This document shows, piece after piece, positions 7,183 through 14,415 of a stretch of 24,580 nt of DNA (positions are counted from its first letter, which is position 1; every line of letters starts with the position of its first letter). The notes beneath the pieces are model-generated. The model was not told the DNA's origin, ran no database searches, and saw only the letters and a program-made list of their open reading frames with translations. Origin of the DNA: CAYZUC01 sp964481705. Lineage in GTDB: Bacteria; Bacillota; Clostridia; Lachnospirales; Lachnospiraceae. Location of the stretch: assembly GCA_964481705.1 (NCBI GenBank), contig CAYZUC010000040.1:1-24580 (forward strand), written 5' to 3'. A program made the position numbers and the translations under genes.

Positions 7183-9234
7183 TGTTGTGTTTTCCAAAGG
7201 TTCATTTAATTTTGCGCATTTTTCTGGCACAAATTTACCATTTTTAATCATTGGATATCTCGTACCATCTTCTGACACCACTGTCACCTCTCCCAATTCT
7301 TCATATGGAATCGTAATGTCGGTATGACAATTAAAATACGCACTCTTACTTCCTTCTTTTCGTTTTATACTGACTTCGTTGTCCCTTGCCATGATTTCTT
7401 TTCCATTCGGATTATATACCGAAATATCCTCTGCGTGAGAATAACACGTGTCTCCAACCGCAAAATGAGGTCCTGTCTTCTCAGCAATCAAAATCGGCAA
7501 TCGAGAAAAAATACGGTATTTCTTTGCCATCGCATATGCCGTTGTATTGGTGCCAATCGCAAACTCTCCCATAGGGAGTGTCTCATGATGAAAAAGTACA
7601 TTATCTCGGATATACTTGCGATTATCTTCGTCTTTCTCAAAATTACTGCAAATATAATCCGTAACATAGCCATCCGTGAAATCAAGTTCCAGATTCTCAA
7701 AACGTAAATCGCCAAGATACACCTCACTGACACACAAACGACCAGTTGTACCCTTTAAAACGGGTGTCGTAAAAACTTCACCAACCGGAATATTCACATC
7801 TGCAACACAATTTTCAAACTTTGTCTGTTTTTCTCCATCTGCAATACGAATGAGAGAAACACACAGCTCTGTGTGATTATCCCCACAGCCACGTATCTCC
7901 ACATAACTGCCCTTATCCAGAATATCAATCATCTCCTGTTGCATGGATTCATATTCTTTATAATCGAGAGTATTTACTTTCACTGTTTCCGAGAAAATTT
8001 CCTGATAGTCCTCTCCAATCTCAGGAATTGGATAAGCAATAATAGTAAAGCTTCTCTCCTCTCCCTTGATGAATTCATTTACAATTGCGGCGGCTTCCGA
8101 TTCGTATTCCACATAAAGCTTTTGTTGTTTCTCACTTAAAGCATAGCTCTTTGGATTACGTGAAGGTATGAATGGTGTTTCACCAAACACTTCCATAACT
8201 GCCGGACCTGCATGAACACTTGCCAACTCATGAAATTCCTCATATGCCATACGCAGAATTTCAAGCTTTCTGCCTACAAATGCTTTATCAAAGAAAATCG
8301 CATCGTCCTCTTTGTGATCGTATTCGTATTGTTTGTTTGGTGATGCTCCAAAATATCCAATCTTGTGGTTTCCTATCTTCGTTGCCGCATGGACAGCAGC
8401 ACGATAAATAACCGGTTTCAGTCCCATTTCCTCAAAATTCAAAATAGCTTGACGGACTATTCTCTCAAAGCCCAATGAGTAGCGAATATTTACGACCCTT
8501 TTTTTGGATAAATCCTTACCCGTATTGATAAAACCGATTCGATATCCTTCCGTATATGTCTTTGCCATCGCAATAATATCTGCCATCGGAAGGCTATTCA
8601 GATATTCAGCCGTCTTGACTTCATTATCTGTGATATACTCTCCAAACAGGTACAGATAACGAATGTCCTTTAAATCCGAATCCATAATCAGCCTTGTGGC
8701 AAAATCAAAATCCGGGTCAAGCTGCTCCTGTACTCGTCTCCTTACCGTCACATCACAATAATCACTTACGTGGTAATAAAGATTCTCTCGAATCTGTTCC
8801 GCAGAAGGCACAGCATTCTCTTGTGATTCCGTTTCAAAAGAACTGTAAATCTGTAAAAACAACTCATTTAGTATTGTGATGTCTTCTATTCTGCCTTCAA
8901 ATGCAAACGGAATCTCGCCACGAATCTGTGTATACAAAAAGCTCAGCAGCTCCCCTATCTCTTCCCCAAGTCTTTCCACTGCTGTCTTGGGATTTGCATA
9001 GCTTTGTTCATAATTCTGCGGAAGTACATCTGAGTAAAGTCGTTTGTTAAGCTCTGCTAAGCTTGCAAGACCCCATGTAGTGATTGCGCCCGATTCAACC
9101 TCTATGACGAGCTCCTCTATTACACCAATAAAAGAAGCCACATCTCTGAAGTATGTCAGAAAAGGCTCCTTTGTCGTATTATCATTCTGAATTTCTCTGA
9201 TTCTTTCCATTGAAAGAAGATATCTTTCTTTCAT
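7171..9234 (-). CDS. M29-type (thermophilic AmpS/AmpT-like) metallo-aminopeptidase
   Basis: 687 residues. The C-terminal half carries the metal-site pattern of family M29: IPVGEVFTTPVLKG (first Glu), PMGEFAIGTNT (second Glu), GPHFAVGDTCYSH (His and Tyr), and CHTDITIPYEELG (the His-x-Asp pair). Known family members are cytosolic zinc or cobalt aminopeptidases of about 400 residues. This one has an N-terminal extension of about 250-300 residues with no motif I recognise. The His-to-Tyr spacing is one residue longer than I expect for the family. The start overlaps the previous gene by ATGA (9231-9234), with GGAG upstream, so translation is coupled to the pyr genes. The pyrimidine neighbours do not explain an aminopeptidase; a role in nucleotide metabolism should not be assumed. 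Confidence 0.8.
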   Translation of the reverse strand: MKERYLLSMERIREIQNDNTTKEPFLTYFRDVASFIGVIEELVIEVESGAITTWGLASLAELNKRLYSDVLPQNYEQSYANPKTAVERLGEEIGELLSFLYTQIRGEIPFAFEGRIEDITILNELFLQIYSSFETESQENAVPSAEQIRENLYYHVSDYCDVTVRRRVQEQLDPDFDFATRLIMDSDLKDIRYLYLFGEYITDNEVKTAEYLNSLPMADIIAMAKTYTEGYRIGFINTGKDLSKKRVVNIRYSLGFERIVRQAILNFEEMGLKPVIYRAAVHAATKIGNHKIGYFGASPNKQYEYDHKEDDAIFFDKAFVGRKLEILRMAYEEFHELASVHAGPAVMEVFGETPFIPSRNPKSYALSEKQQKLYVEYESEAAAIVNEFIKGEERSFTIIAYPIPEIGEDYQEIFSETVKVNTLDYKEYESMQQEMIDILDKGSYVEIRGCGDNHTELCVSLIRIADGEKQTKFENCVADVNIPVGEVFTTPVLKGTTGRLCVSEVYLGDLRFENLELDFTDGYVTDYICSNFEKDEDNRKYIRDNVLFHHETLPMGEFAIGTNTTAYAMAKKYRIFSRLPILIAEKTGPHFAVGDTCYSHAEDISVYNPNGKEIMARDNEVSIKRKEGSKSAYFNCHTDITIPYEELGEVTVVSEDGTRYPMIKNGKFVPEKCAKLNEPLENTTLTK

Positions 9235-9563
9235 ATACCCATAACTCCTATATATATAATCGTGCCCCAGGCAGCAATAGACAAAATCGCAAAAGCCAAT
9301 CCCAATCTTGGGAAAAGTGGAAATATGTCATCCTCCCTCAATCCCATAATAGCCAGAATAAAGGAAACAACCGACATGATGAGGGCGACAAGCCCTACCG
9401 CTCCCATCCTCAAGGAAGCATCACCACGATTTCTCAGTGCCATAAACACGACTATGGCAAATGATGTAAGGGAAATCGTTCCCAATACGGTTGACATAAT
9501 TCCTTTTTCTGACTGTTTCTTACTGGTAAAAATATAGCTCTTTGATTTTGCCTGTTTGTTCAA
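9231..9563 (-). CDS. Small membrane protein resembling DUF6142
   Basis: About 110 residues with three hydrophobic spans: STVLGTISLTSFAIVVFMAL, then MGAVGLVALIMSVVSFILAI, then LGLAFAILSIAAWGTIIYIG. A polar, basic N-terminus of about 25 residues precedes them. I chose the TTG start at 9563 because a GGAGG lies 8 bases upstream. The longer frame begins with another TTG at 9578, where that GGAGG is inside the coding region and nothing precedes it. Similarity to DUF6142 is recalled, not searched. It lies between a 50-residue membrane peptide and the M29 aminopeptidase, whose start it overlaps by four bases. The arrangement suggests the three form one coupled unit after pyrE. Function unknown. Confidence 0.7.
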   Translation of the reverse strand: MNKQAKSKSYIFTSKKQSEKGIMSTVLGTISLTSFAIVVFMALRNRGDASLRMGAVGLVALIMSVVSFILAIMGLREDDIFPLFPRLGLAFAILSIAAWGTIIYIGVMGI

Positions 9564-9584
9564 AAATGCATCCTCCAAACATCA

Positions 9585-9737
9585 TTATATCATGATTTTT
9601 GATTTATCCTTGAGAAGTCCTGCTCCACTGATAATCAGTAATACTCCTGTTGCAATTCCTACTGCGATAATCACGATTCCTGCGACAATTCCTGTTACGC
9701 CGGAAAATCCCATTCTTTTGAAAACTTTCTCGTTCAT
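9585..9737 (-). CDS. 50-residue single-span membrane peptide downstream of pyrE
   Basis: ATG at 9735-9737, stop TAA at 9585-9587. The sequence starts MNEKVFKRMGFSGVTGIVAG, then one long hydrophobic span rich in Gly, Val and Ile (IVIIAVGIATGVLLIISGAG), and ends in a basic tail (LLKDKSKIMI). The start overlaps the pyrE stop by ATGA (9734-9737), which together with an AAGGTGG-like ribosome binding site in the end of pyrE argues that it is translated. Gly-rich spans of this type can pack against other helices, but the partner is unknown. No family recognised. Confidence 0.7.
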   Translation of the reverse strand: MNEKVFKRMGFSGVTGIVAGIVIIAVGIATGVLLIISGAGLLKDKSKIMI

Positions 9738-10426
9738 GCTTTACCACCTTTCCAATTAACACCATAGGTCTCATAATAAGCATCTATCGATTTCTTCATG
9801 TCTTCGTTAATAATTATATTTCCATTATACGGTTTATTATACAGATATTCTACGACTTCTTCCATAGTAACAATCGCATTGGTCTCAATATGATATTGTT
9901 CCTTTATTTCTTCTAATGCCGGCTTATCGCCTTTTCCACGTTCCATTCTGTTGAGAGATACCATCAAACCAACAATACGGATGTCACCCTGTTCTTTGAT
10001 GATTGGCAGCGTCTCATCAATGGATTTTCCAGATGTCGTAACATCCTCAATAATCACAACGCGATCACCATCCTTGATAGGACTTCCAAGAAGGATTCCT
10101 GTATCTCCATGATCTTTGATTTCCTTACGATTAGAACAATAGCGGATATCCTTTCCATAGAGGTTACTAAAAGCAATTGTTGTCGCAACACTCAAGGGAA
10201 TCCCCTTATAAGCCGGTCCAAAAAGAACATCGAAATCTTCCCCATACTTATCGTGGATTGCTTTTGCGTAGTACTCTCCAAGCTTACGAAGCTGGGTTCC
10301 TGTAACATATCCTCCTGCATTCATAAAAAAGGGAGATTTTCTTCCACTTTTCAATGTGAACTCACCAAATTTCAGTACCTTGCTGTCCACCATAAACTCA
10401 ATAAATTCCTGTTTGTATTGTTCCAC
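9734..10426 (-). CDS. pyrE: Orotate phosphoribosyltransferase
   Basis: 230 residues. It condenses orotate with PRPP to give OMP, the fifth step of UMP synthesis. Visible: FGEFTLKSGRKSPFFMNAGG at the N-terminus, DVLFGPAYKGIPLSVATTIA, and the PRPP-binding motif VVIIEDVTTSGKSIDE near residue 120. The start is GTG at 10426, with AGGAGG 9 bases upstream; no ATG alternative fits. It lies 21 bases after pyrF, so the last two enzymes of UMP synthesis are side by side, as in many Clostridia. A small membrane peptide overlaps its stop. Confidence 0.97.
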   Translation of the reverse strand: MEQYKQEFIEFMVDSKVLKFGEFTLKSGRKSPFFMNAGGYVTGTQLRKLGEYYAKAIHDKYGEDFDVLFGPAYKGIPLSVATTIAFSNLYGKDIRYCSNRKEIKDHGDTGILLGSPIKDGDRVVIIEDVTTSGKSIDETLPIIKEQGDIRIVGLMVSLNRMERGKGDKPALEEIKEQYHIETNAIVTMEEVVEYLYNKPYNGNIIINEDMKKSIDAYYETYGVNWKGGKA

Positions 10427-10447
10427 TGCTCTAATCCTCCTAAAGCT

Positions 10448-11374
10448 CTATCTATTTTCCAATGCTGTACTGATATCCTGAATCATTGCTTCTACCGCTG
10501 CTCTGGATGCCTCAGCAAAATTCTCATCCCCATACTTTGCATACGCTTCCTGTTTGTATGCTGCAATAATGCCTCGGCTGGAATTCACAATTGCTCCTAA
10601 TCCATCTTCATTAAAGAAATGAACAAGGTCGCTGCCCTTTCCTCCCTGCGCACCATAGCCTGGTACGAGAATATAAGATTTTGGCATAATCTTACGCAAT
10701 ATTTTGCCCTGTTCCGGGTAGGTAGCTCCAACGACAGCTCCCACGTAACTGTAGTCATCTCCCATACAGTCATTGCCCCATTGATTTACCTGTTCGCCAA
10801 CCCACTCGTAGAGAGGACGTTCATCTATCATTCGATCTTGAAATTCTCCACTACTTGGATTCGAAGTCTTAACCAGTACAAAGATTCCCTTTTTCTCTTC
10901 CTTGCATACATCCACAAATGGCTTCACACCATCACTTCCAAGGTATGGATTTACAGTAGCAAAGTCTTCGTCAAATCCAATATGGATTCTGCTGCCGATC
11001 TTAACCTTACCCAAATGTCCAGTTGCATAGGCAGAAGAGGTAGAACCGATATCGCCACGCTTAATATCCCCAATTACAACGAGATCCTTCTCCTTACAAT
11101 ATTCCACAGTTCTCTTAAAAGCAAGCAGTCCCGGAATTCCAAATTGCTCATACATAGCGATCTGAGGCTTCACTGCCGGAATCAAGTCATACACCTGATC
11201 AACAATCCTTTTATTATACTGCCAGATAGCCTCTCCTGCACCTTCCAGCGTCTCTCCAAACTCCTGAAATGCCTTCTTTTGAATAAATTCAGGTACATAG
11301 GAAAGCATCGGATCCAAACCAACCACAATGGGTGCATTTGTCTTCTTAATCTTCTCTACTAGTTTATTAATCAT
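10448..11374 (-). CDS. pyrF: Orotidine 5'-phosphate decarboxylase (long, type 2 form)
   Basis: About 308 residues. It decarboxylates OMP to UMP, the last step of the pathway. The catalytic Asp-Lys-x-x-Asp pattern is in VIGDIKRGDIGSTSSAYA; VGLDPMLSYVPEF at the N-terminus, VNPYLGSDGVKPF, and VPGYGAQGGKG (phosphate binding) complete the barrel. Length and the DIKRGDIGST form mark the longer subfamily, not the 230-residue one. I place the start at the ATG at 11374 (MINKLVEK), which has GGAG 6-7 bases upstream. An in-frame ATG four codons earlier (11386) would put that GGAG inside the coding region. It follows the Nudix gene by about 40 bases, with no clear promoter between. Confidence 0.97.
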   Translation of the reverse strand: MINKLVEKIKKTNAPIVVGLDPMLSYVPEFIQKKAFQEFGETLEGAGEAIWQYNKRIVDQVYDLIPAVKPQIAMYEQFGIPGLLAFKRTVEYCKEKDLVVIGDIKRGDIGSTSSAYATGHLGKVKIGSRIHIGFDEDFATVNPYLGSDGVKPFVDVCKEEKKGIFVLVKTSNPSSGEFQDRMIDERPLYEWVGEQVNQWGNDCMGDDYSYVGAVVGATYPEQGKILRKIMPKSYILVPGYGAQGGKGSDLVHFFNEDGLGAIVNSSRGIIAAYKQEAYAKYGDENFAEASRAAVEAMIQDISTALENR

Positions 11375-11413
11375 GTCAATCTCCATTCCGAAATCTGTTA
11401 TGCTTACAGACCT

Positions 11414-11812
11414 CTATAATTCTACACCTTCCAAATCATTTCGTACATACTGATTTTCGATATAATCATCAAATTGTTCTCTTTCAATCCATTCATAAGC
11501 TCCATAGTCCTCATTCAATGTGAAGCTCTCTTCATCTGCCACCTCGCAAAGGAATGAAATACCAACAAACTGTGTGTCTCCAACAACATTTGACCATGTA
11601 TAAGCGGGACGAACCACGGTGCCTTCCACGCTCAAAGCCTCAAAAATGCATCGTTCCATTGCTTTACCCGGGTGCTCTCCAAAATGAATCTCACCGTCTA
11701 CGAACTCCCACATATATGGATCCGGAATTCTGTCGTCATACCAATGCTTCAAAACCAGATACTTACCGTCTTTCTTGATGATTCCCTTGACCTTCAAAAC
11801 AATCTTTTCCAT
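11414..11812 (-). CDS. Nudix-fold protein with degenerate Nudix box
   Basis: About 132 residues. The fold shows in MEKIVLKVKGIIKKDGKYLV, the strand MWEFVDGEIHFGE, and WIEREQFDDY near the C-terminus. The Nudix box should read G-x5-E-x7-R-E-U-x-E-E-x-G-U. Here it is GEIHFGEHPGKAMERC followed by IFEALSV: the Gly, first Glu, Arg and one later Glu are kept, but the Glu after Arg is Cys, the second Glu of the pair is Ala, and the late Gly is Ser. Family members hydrolyse nucleoside diphosphates linked to another group. Loss of metal ligands makes reduced or changed activity likely. The start is the ATG at 11812 with AGGGGA 5 bases upstream; a TTG at 11848 opens the frame but lies inside the nrdD terminator hairpin. 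It is the first gene before pyrF-pyrE. Confidence 0.8.
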   Translation of the reverse strand: MEKIVLKVKGIIKKDGKYLVLKHWYDDRIPDPYMWEFVDGEIHFGEHPGKAMERCIFEALSVEGTVVRPAYTWSNVVGDTQFVGISFLCEVADEESFTLNEDYGAYEWIEREQFDDYIENQYVRNDLEGVEL

Positions 11813-11835
11813 AGAGTCCCCTTTCACTTCTATAA

Positions 11836-11866
11836 GAAACGGCGTCAAATGAATCGGCGCCGTTTC
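11836..11866 (-). terminator. Intrinsic terminator after nrdD
   Basis: A perfect 9-bp stem, GAAACGGCG (11836-11844) with CGCCGTTTC (11858-11866), and a 13-base loop. It lies 8 bases after the nrdD stop. The T tract on the minus strand is short (TTTCTTAT), so termination may be partial. Confidence 0.65.
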
Positions 11867-11874
11867 TCATACTC

Positions 11875-14265
11875 TTATGCTTCTACTAGTACTTTTTCAT
11901 CTGCATATTTCTTGATATTTGAGGCATTTACATATTTTTTGTAATCATCCCCTTCAACAACGACAAGGGAAGGTGCCTGCATAACTCCATATCTGGACGC
12001 CAATTCCATATTCTCTTCGGCATCAATGAGAACATATTGTTCATCCTTCAGATATTCCTTAGCCAATTTGCAATTCGGGCATGTCTTCGTGGTAAAGAGA
12101 TATTTCATAGTCCCTACGGGCTCAATATTAACATCAATTCCTTCTTCATCACTCTTCAATGTCACAATACTGCTTGTTGGCTTTTTCAAACAGGAATGGT
12201 CAATATCGTAAAGAACTCTATTCTTGTATTCCTGCGTCTTTCCATCGTTCCAGTTCTGAACCGGGCGGTAATAACCGGTAATCCTGCTATAGACCTCAGT
12301 TACAGCTCCGCAGTGAGGACATGTATGCTGTTCTCCTGCCAAATAGCCATGCTCCTTACAAATAGAGTAGACAGGAGACAGGGTGTAGTATGGAAGCTTG
12401 TAATTATCTGCAATTGTTTTTACAAGATTCGCAGCTGCCTTCCAATCCGGAAGCTTTTCTCCAAGGAATGCATGAAAAACGGTTCCTGATGTATATAAGG
12501 TTTGAAGCTCATCTTGAATATCCAAAGCATCAAAAATATCTGACGTAAAATCAACCGGTAAATGAGAACTGTTTGTGTAATATGGAGTATCTCCTGCATT
12601 TCCTGCTGTCTTAATATTCGGAAATTCCTTCTTATCATGCTTGGCCAGACGGTAGGTAGTACTCTCAGCCGGAGTAGCCTCAAGGTTATAAAGATCACCG
12701 TACTCCTCCTGATAATCAGAGAGACGATTTCTCATGTGATTCAATACTTCCTTGGTAAATTCCTGTGTCTTCTCGCTGGTCAAGTCTGCACGTAACCAGT
12801 TTGCATTGAGTCCAACTTCATTCATACCAATCAGTCCTATGGTTGAGAAGTGGTTGTCAAAGCTTCCAAGATATCTCTTTGTATAGGGATACAATCCTTC
12901 ATTTAACAGCTTTGTAATGACTCCTCGTTTCACCTTTAAGGAGCGGGCTGCTACATCCATCATATGATTCAGTCTACGGTAAAAATCATCCTTGCTTGTA
13001 GACTGGTATGCAATACGTGGCATGTTAATGGTAACAACACCAACGCTTCCTGTGCTCTCACCAGATCCAAAGAAACCACCTGTTTTTTTACGAAGCTCTC
13101 TCAAATCCAGACGAAGTCTGCAGCACATACTGCGAACATCGCTTGGCTGCATATCACTATTGATATAATTTGAAAAATAGGGTGTACCATATTTACTTGT
13201 CATTTCAAACAAAAGGCGATTATTCTCGGTATCGGACCAGTCAAAATCCTTTGTAATGGAGTATGTCGGAATCGGATACTGGAAACCACGTCCGTTTGCA
13301 TCACCCTCGATCATAGTCTCGATGAATGCTTTGTTAATTAAATCCATTTCTTCCTTGCAGTCTTTATAGCAGAAATCCATTTCCTTTCCACCAACAATAG
13401 CAGGAAGCTCAGCTAAATCATTCGGTACTGTCCAATCCAGAGTAATATTGGAAAATGGAGCTTGTGTGCCCCAGCGGCTCGGTGTATTAACACCATAAAT
13501 AAATGCTTCAATACATTTCTTCACTTCATGATAGCTAAGATTGTCCACCTTTACAAAAGGAGCCAAGTAGGTATCAAAGGAGGAAAACGCCTGAGCACCT
13601 GCCCATTCATTTTGCATGATTCCCAAGAAATTAACCATCTGATTGCAAAGTACAGAAAGATGTGCCGCCGGTGCAGATGTAATCTTTCCCCGGATTCCTC
13701 CCAAGCCTTCTGTAATTAATTGTTTCAAGGACCATCCAGCACAATAGCCAGTCAACATGGATAAATCATGGATGTGAATATCTGCATTTCGATGTGCAGA
13801 AGCAATTTCATCATCATAGATCTCCGATAACCAATAATTTGCTGTAACGGCGCCGGAATTACTTAAAATCAGTCCACCAACCGAGTAAGTAACCGTAGAG
13901 TTCTCTTTTACTCTCCAGTCTTCTACCTTTACATAGCTGTTTACGACATCCTTATAATCCAGAATTGTCGAATTCATATTACGGATTTTTTCTCTCTGCT
14001 TACGATACAGGATATAGGCCTTTGCCACCTCGATATAGCCTGCCTGATTCAAAACCATCTCCACACTATCCTGCACATCCTCGACGCTGATTCTGTCATC
14101 TTTGATCTTCTCCTGAAAATCTGCGGTAACTCTCAAGGACAGCAGCTCAATCATATCATTGGTATACTGCTTGTCACAGGCCACGAAAGCCTTCATGATG
14201 GCATCGCTGATCTTTGTGAGGTCAAATTCTGCAATCTCACCGTCTCTCTTTACTACATTAAACAT
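11875..14265 (-). CDS. nrdD: Anaerobic (class III) ribonucleoside-triphosphate reductase with fused C-terminal thioredoxin-like domain
   Basis: 796 residues. It reduces ribonucleoside triphosphates to deoxy forms with a glycyl radical. The N-terminal 95 residues are an ATP cone (VVKRDGEIAEFDLTKISDAI), the allosteric site. The barrel follows, with NTPSRWGTQAPFSNITLDW and CCRLRLDLREL. A zinc site reads CKEHGYLAGEQHTCPHCG, then the glycyl radical loop RITGYYRPVQNWNDG with the radical Gly at about 664. After a linker, residues of about 715-796 form a thioredoxin or NrdH-like domain (YLFTTKTCPNCKLAKEYL, redox CPNC at about 729-732, and the cis-Pro motif MQAPSLVVV). This suggests a built-in disulfide reductant; some class III enzymes use thioredoxin rather than formate. 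The activase gene nrdG, which it needs, is not in this window. Promoter and NrdR boxes lie upstream. Confidence 0.97.
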   Translation of the reverse strand: MFNVVKRDGEIAEFDLTKISDAIMKAFVACDKQYTNDMIELLSLRVTADFQEKIKDDRISVEDVQDSVEMVLNQAGYIEVAKAYILYRKQREKIRNMNSTILDYKDVVNSYVKVEDWRVKENSTVTYSVGGLILSNSGAVTANYWLSEIYDDEIASAHRNADIHIHDLSMLTGYCAGWSLKQLITEGLGGIRGKITSAPAAHLSVLCNQMVNFLGIMQNEWAGAQAFSSFDTYLAPFVKVDNLSYHEVKKCIEAFIYGVNTPSRWGTQAPFSNITLDWTVPNDLAELPAIVGGKEMDFCYKDCKEEMDLINKAFIETMIEGDANGRGFQYPIPTYSITKDFDWSDTENNRLLFEMTSKYGTPYFSNYINSDMQPSDVRSMCCRLRLDLRELRKKTGGFFGSGESTGSVGVVTINMPRIAYQSTSKDDFYRRLNHMMDVAARSLKVKRGVITKLLNEGLYPYTKRYLGSFDNHFSTIGLIGMNEVGLNANWLRADLTSEKTQEFTKEVLNHMRNRLSDYQEEYGDLYNLEATPAESTTYRLAKHDKKEFPNIKTAGNAGDTPYYTNSSHLPVDFTSDIFDALDIQDELQTLYTSGTVFHAFLGEKLPDWKAAANLVKTIADNYKLPYYTLSPVYSICKEHGYLAGEQHTCPHCGAVTEVYSRITGYYRPVQNWNDGKTQEYKNRVLYDIDHSCLKKPTSSIVTLKSDEEGIDVNIEPVGTMKYLFTTKTCPNCKLAKEYLKDEQYVLIDAEENMELASRYGVMQAPSLVVVEGDDYKKYVNASNIKKYADEKVLVEA

Positions 14266-14316
14266 GAATTCCCGTCCCCCTTTTTGAACTTCGTAGAGTA
14301 AATCCCAACTAAAAAA

Positions 14317-14345
14317 ATTGTATCATCCCGCACAGGAAAAGTCAA
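14317..14345 (-). promoter_or_regulatory. Promoter of nrdD
   Basis: Minus strand: TTGACT (14340-14345), 17-base spacer, TACAAT (14317-14322), near consensus. The leader is about 45 bases and ends in a purine-rich AAAAAGGGGGACGGG ribosome binding region before the ATG at 14265. Confidence 0.85.
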
Positions 14346-14353
14346 CCAAAAAA

Positions 14354-14369
14354 CCACAACATCTTATGT
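14354..14369. promoter_or_regulatory. NrdR box, promoter-proximal
   Basis: CCACAACATCTTATGT, read on the plus strand, matches the NrdR-box consensus ACACAATATATTGTGT at 12 of 16 positions. It ends 8 bases upstream of the nrdD -35. NrdR is the zinc- and ATP-cone-containing repressor of ribonucleotide reductase genes; it binds paired boxes. Confidence 0.75.
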
Positions 14370-14385
14370 TAACATAACAACGTCT

Positions 14386-14401
14386 GCACAAGATATTGTG
14401 G
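14386..14401. promoter_or_regulatory. NrdR box, promoter-distal
   Basis: GCACAAGATATTGTGG matches the NrdR-box consensus at 13 of 16 positions. Its start is exactly 32 bases from the start of the first box, about three helical turns, which is the spacing known for paired NrdR boxes in other bacteria. Confidence 0.8.
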
Positions 14402-14415
14402 TTTAATCACAATTG

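Larger units (their letters stand above)
14351..14404 (-). terminator. Intrinsic terminator of hflX whose arms contain the NrdR boxes
   Basis: AAACCACAA (14351-14359) pairs with TTGTGGTTT (14396-14404), and after one mismatch ATCTT (14361-14365) pairs with AAGAT (14390-14394). The loop is about 24 bases. On the minus strand six T (14348-14353) close the structure. It lies about 12 bases after the hflX stop. The long loop makes it weaker than a compact hairpin. Confidence 0.55.

Noticed and set aside
10619..11362. A 247-codon open frame on the plus strand
   Set aside because: It lies wholly inside pyrF on the other strand, has no ribosome binding site and reads as unordered low-quality protein; a shadow of pyrF.
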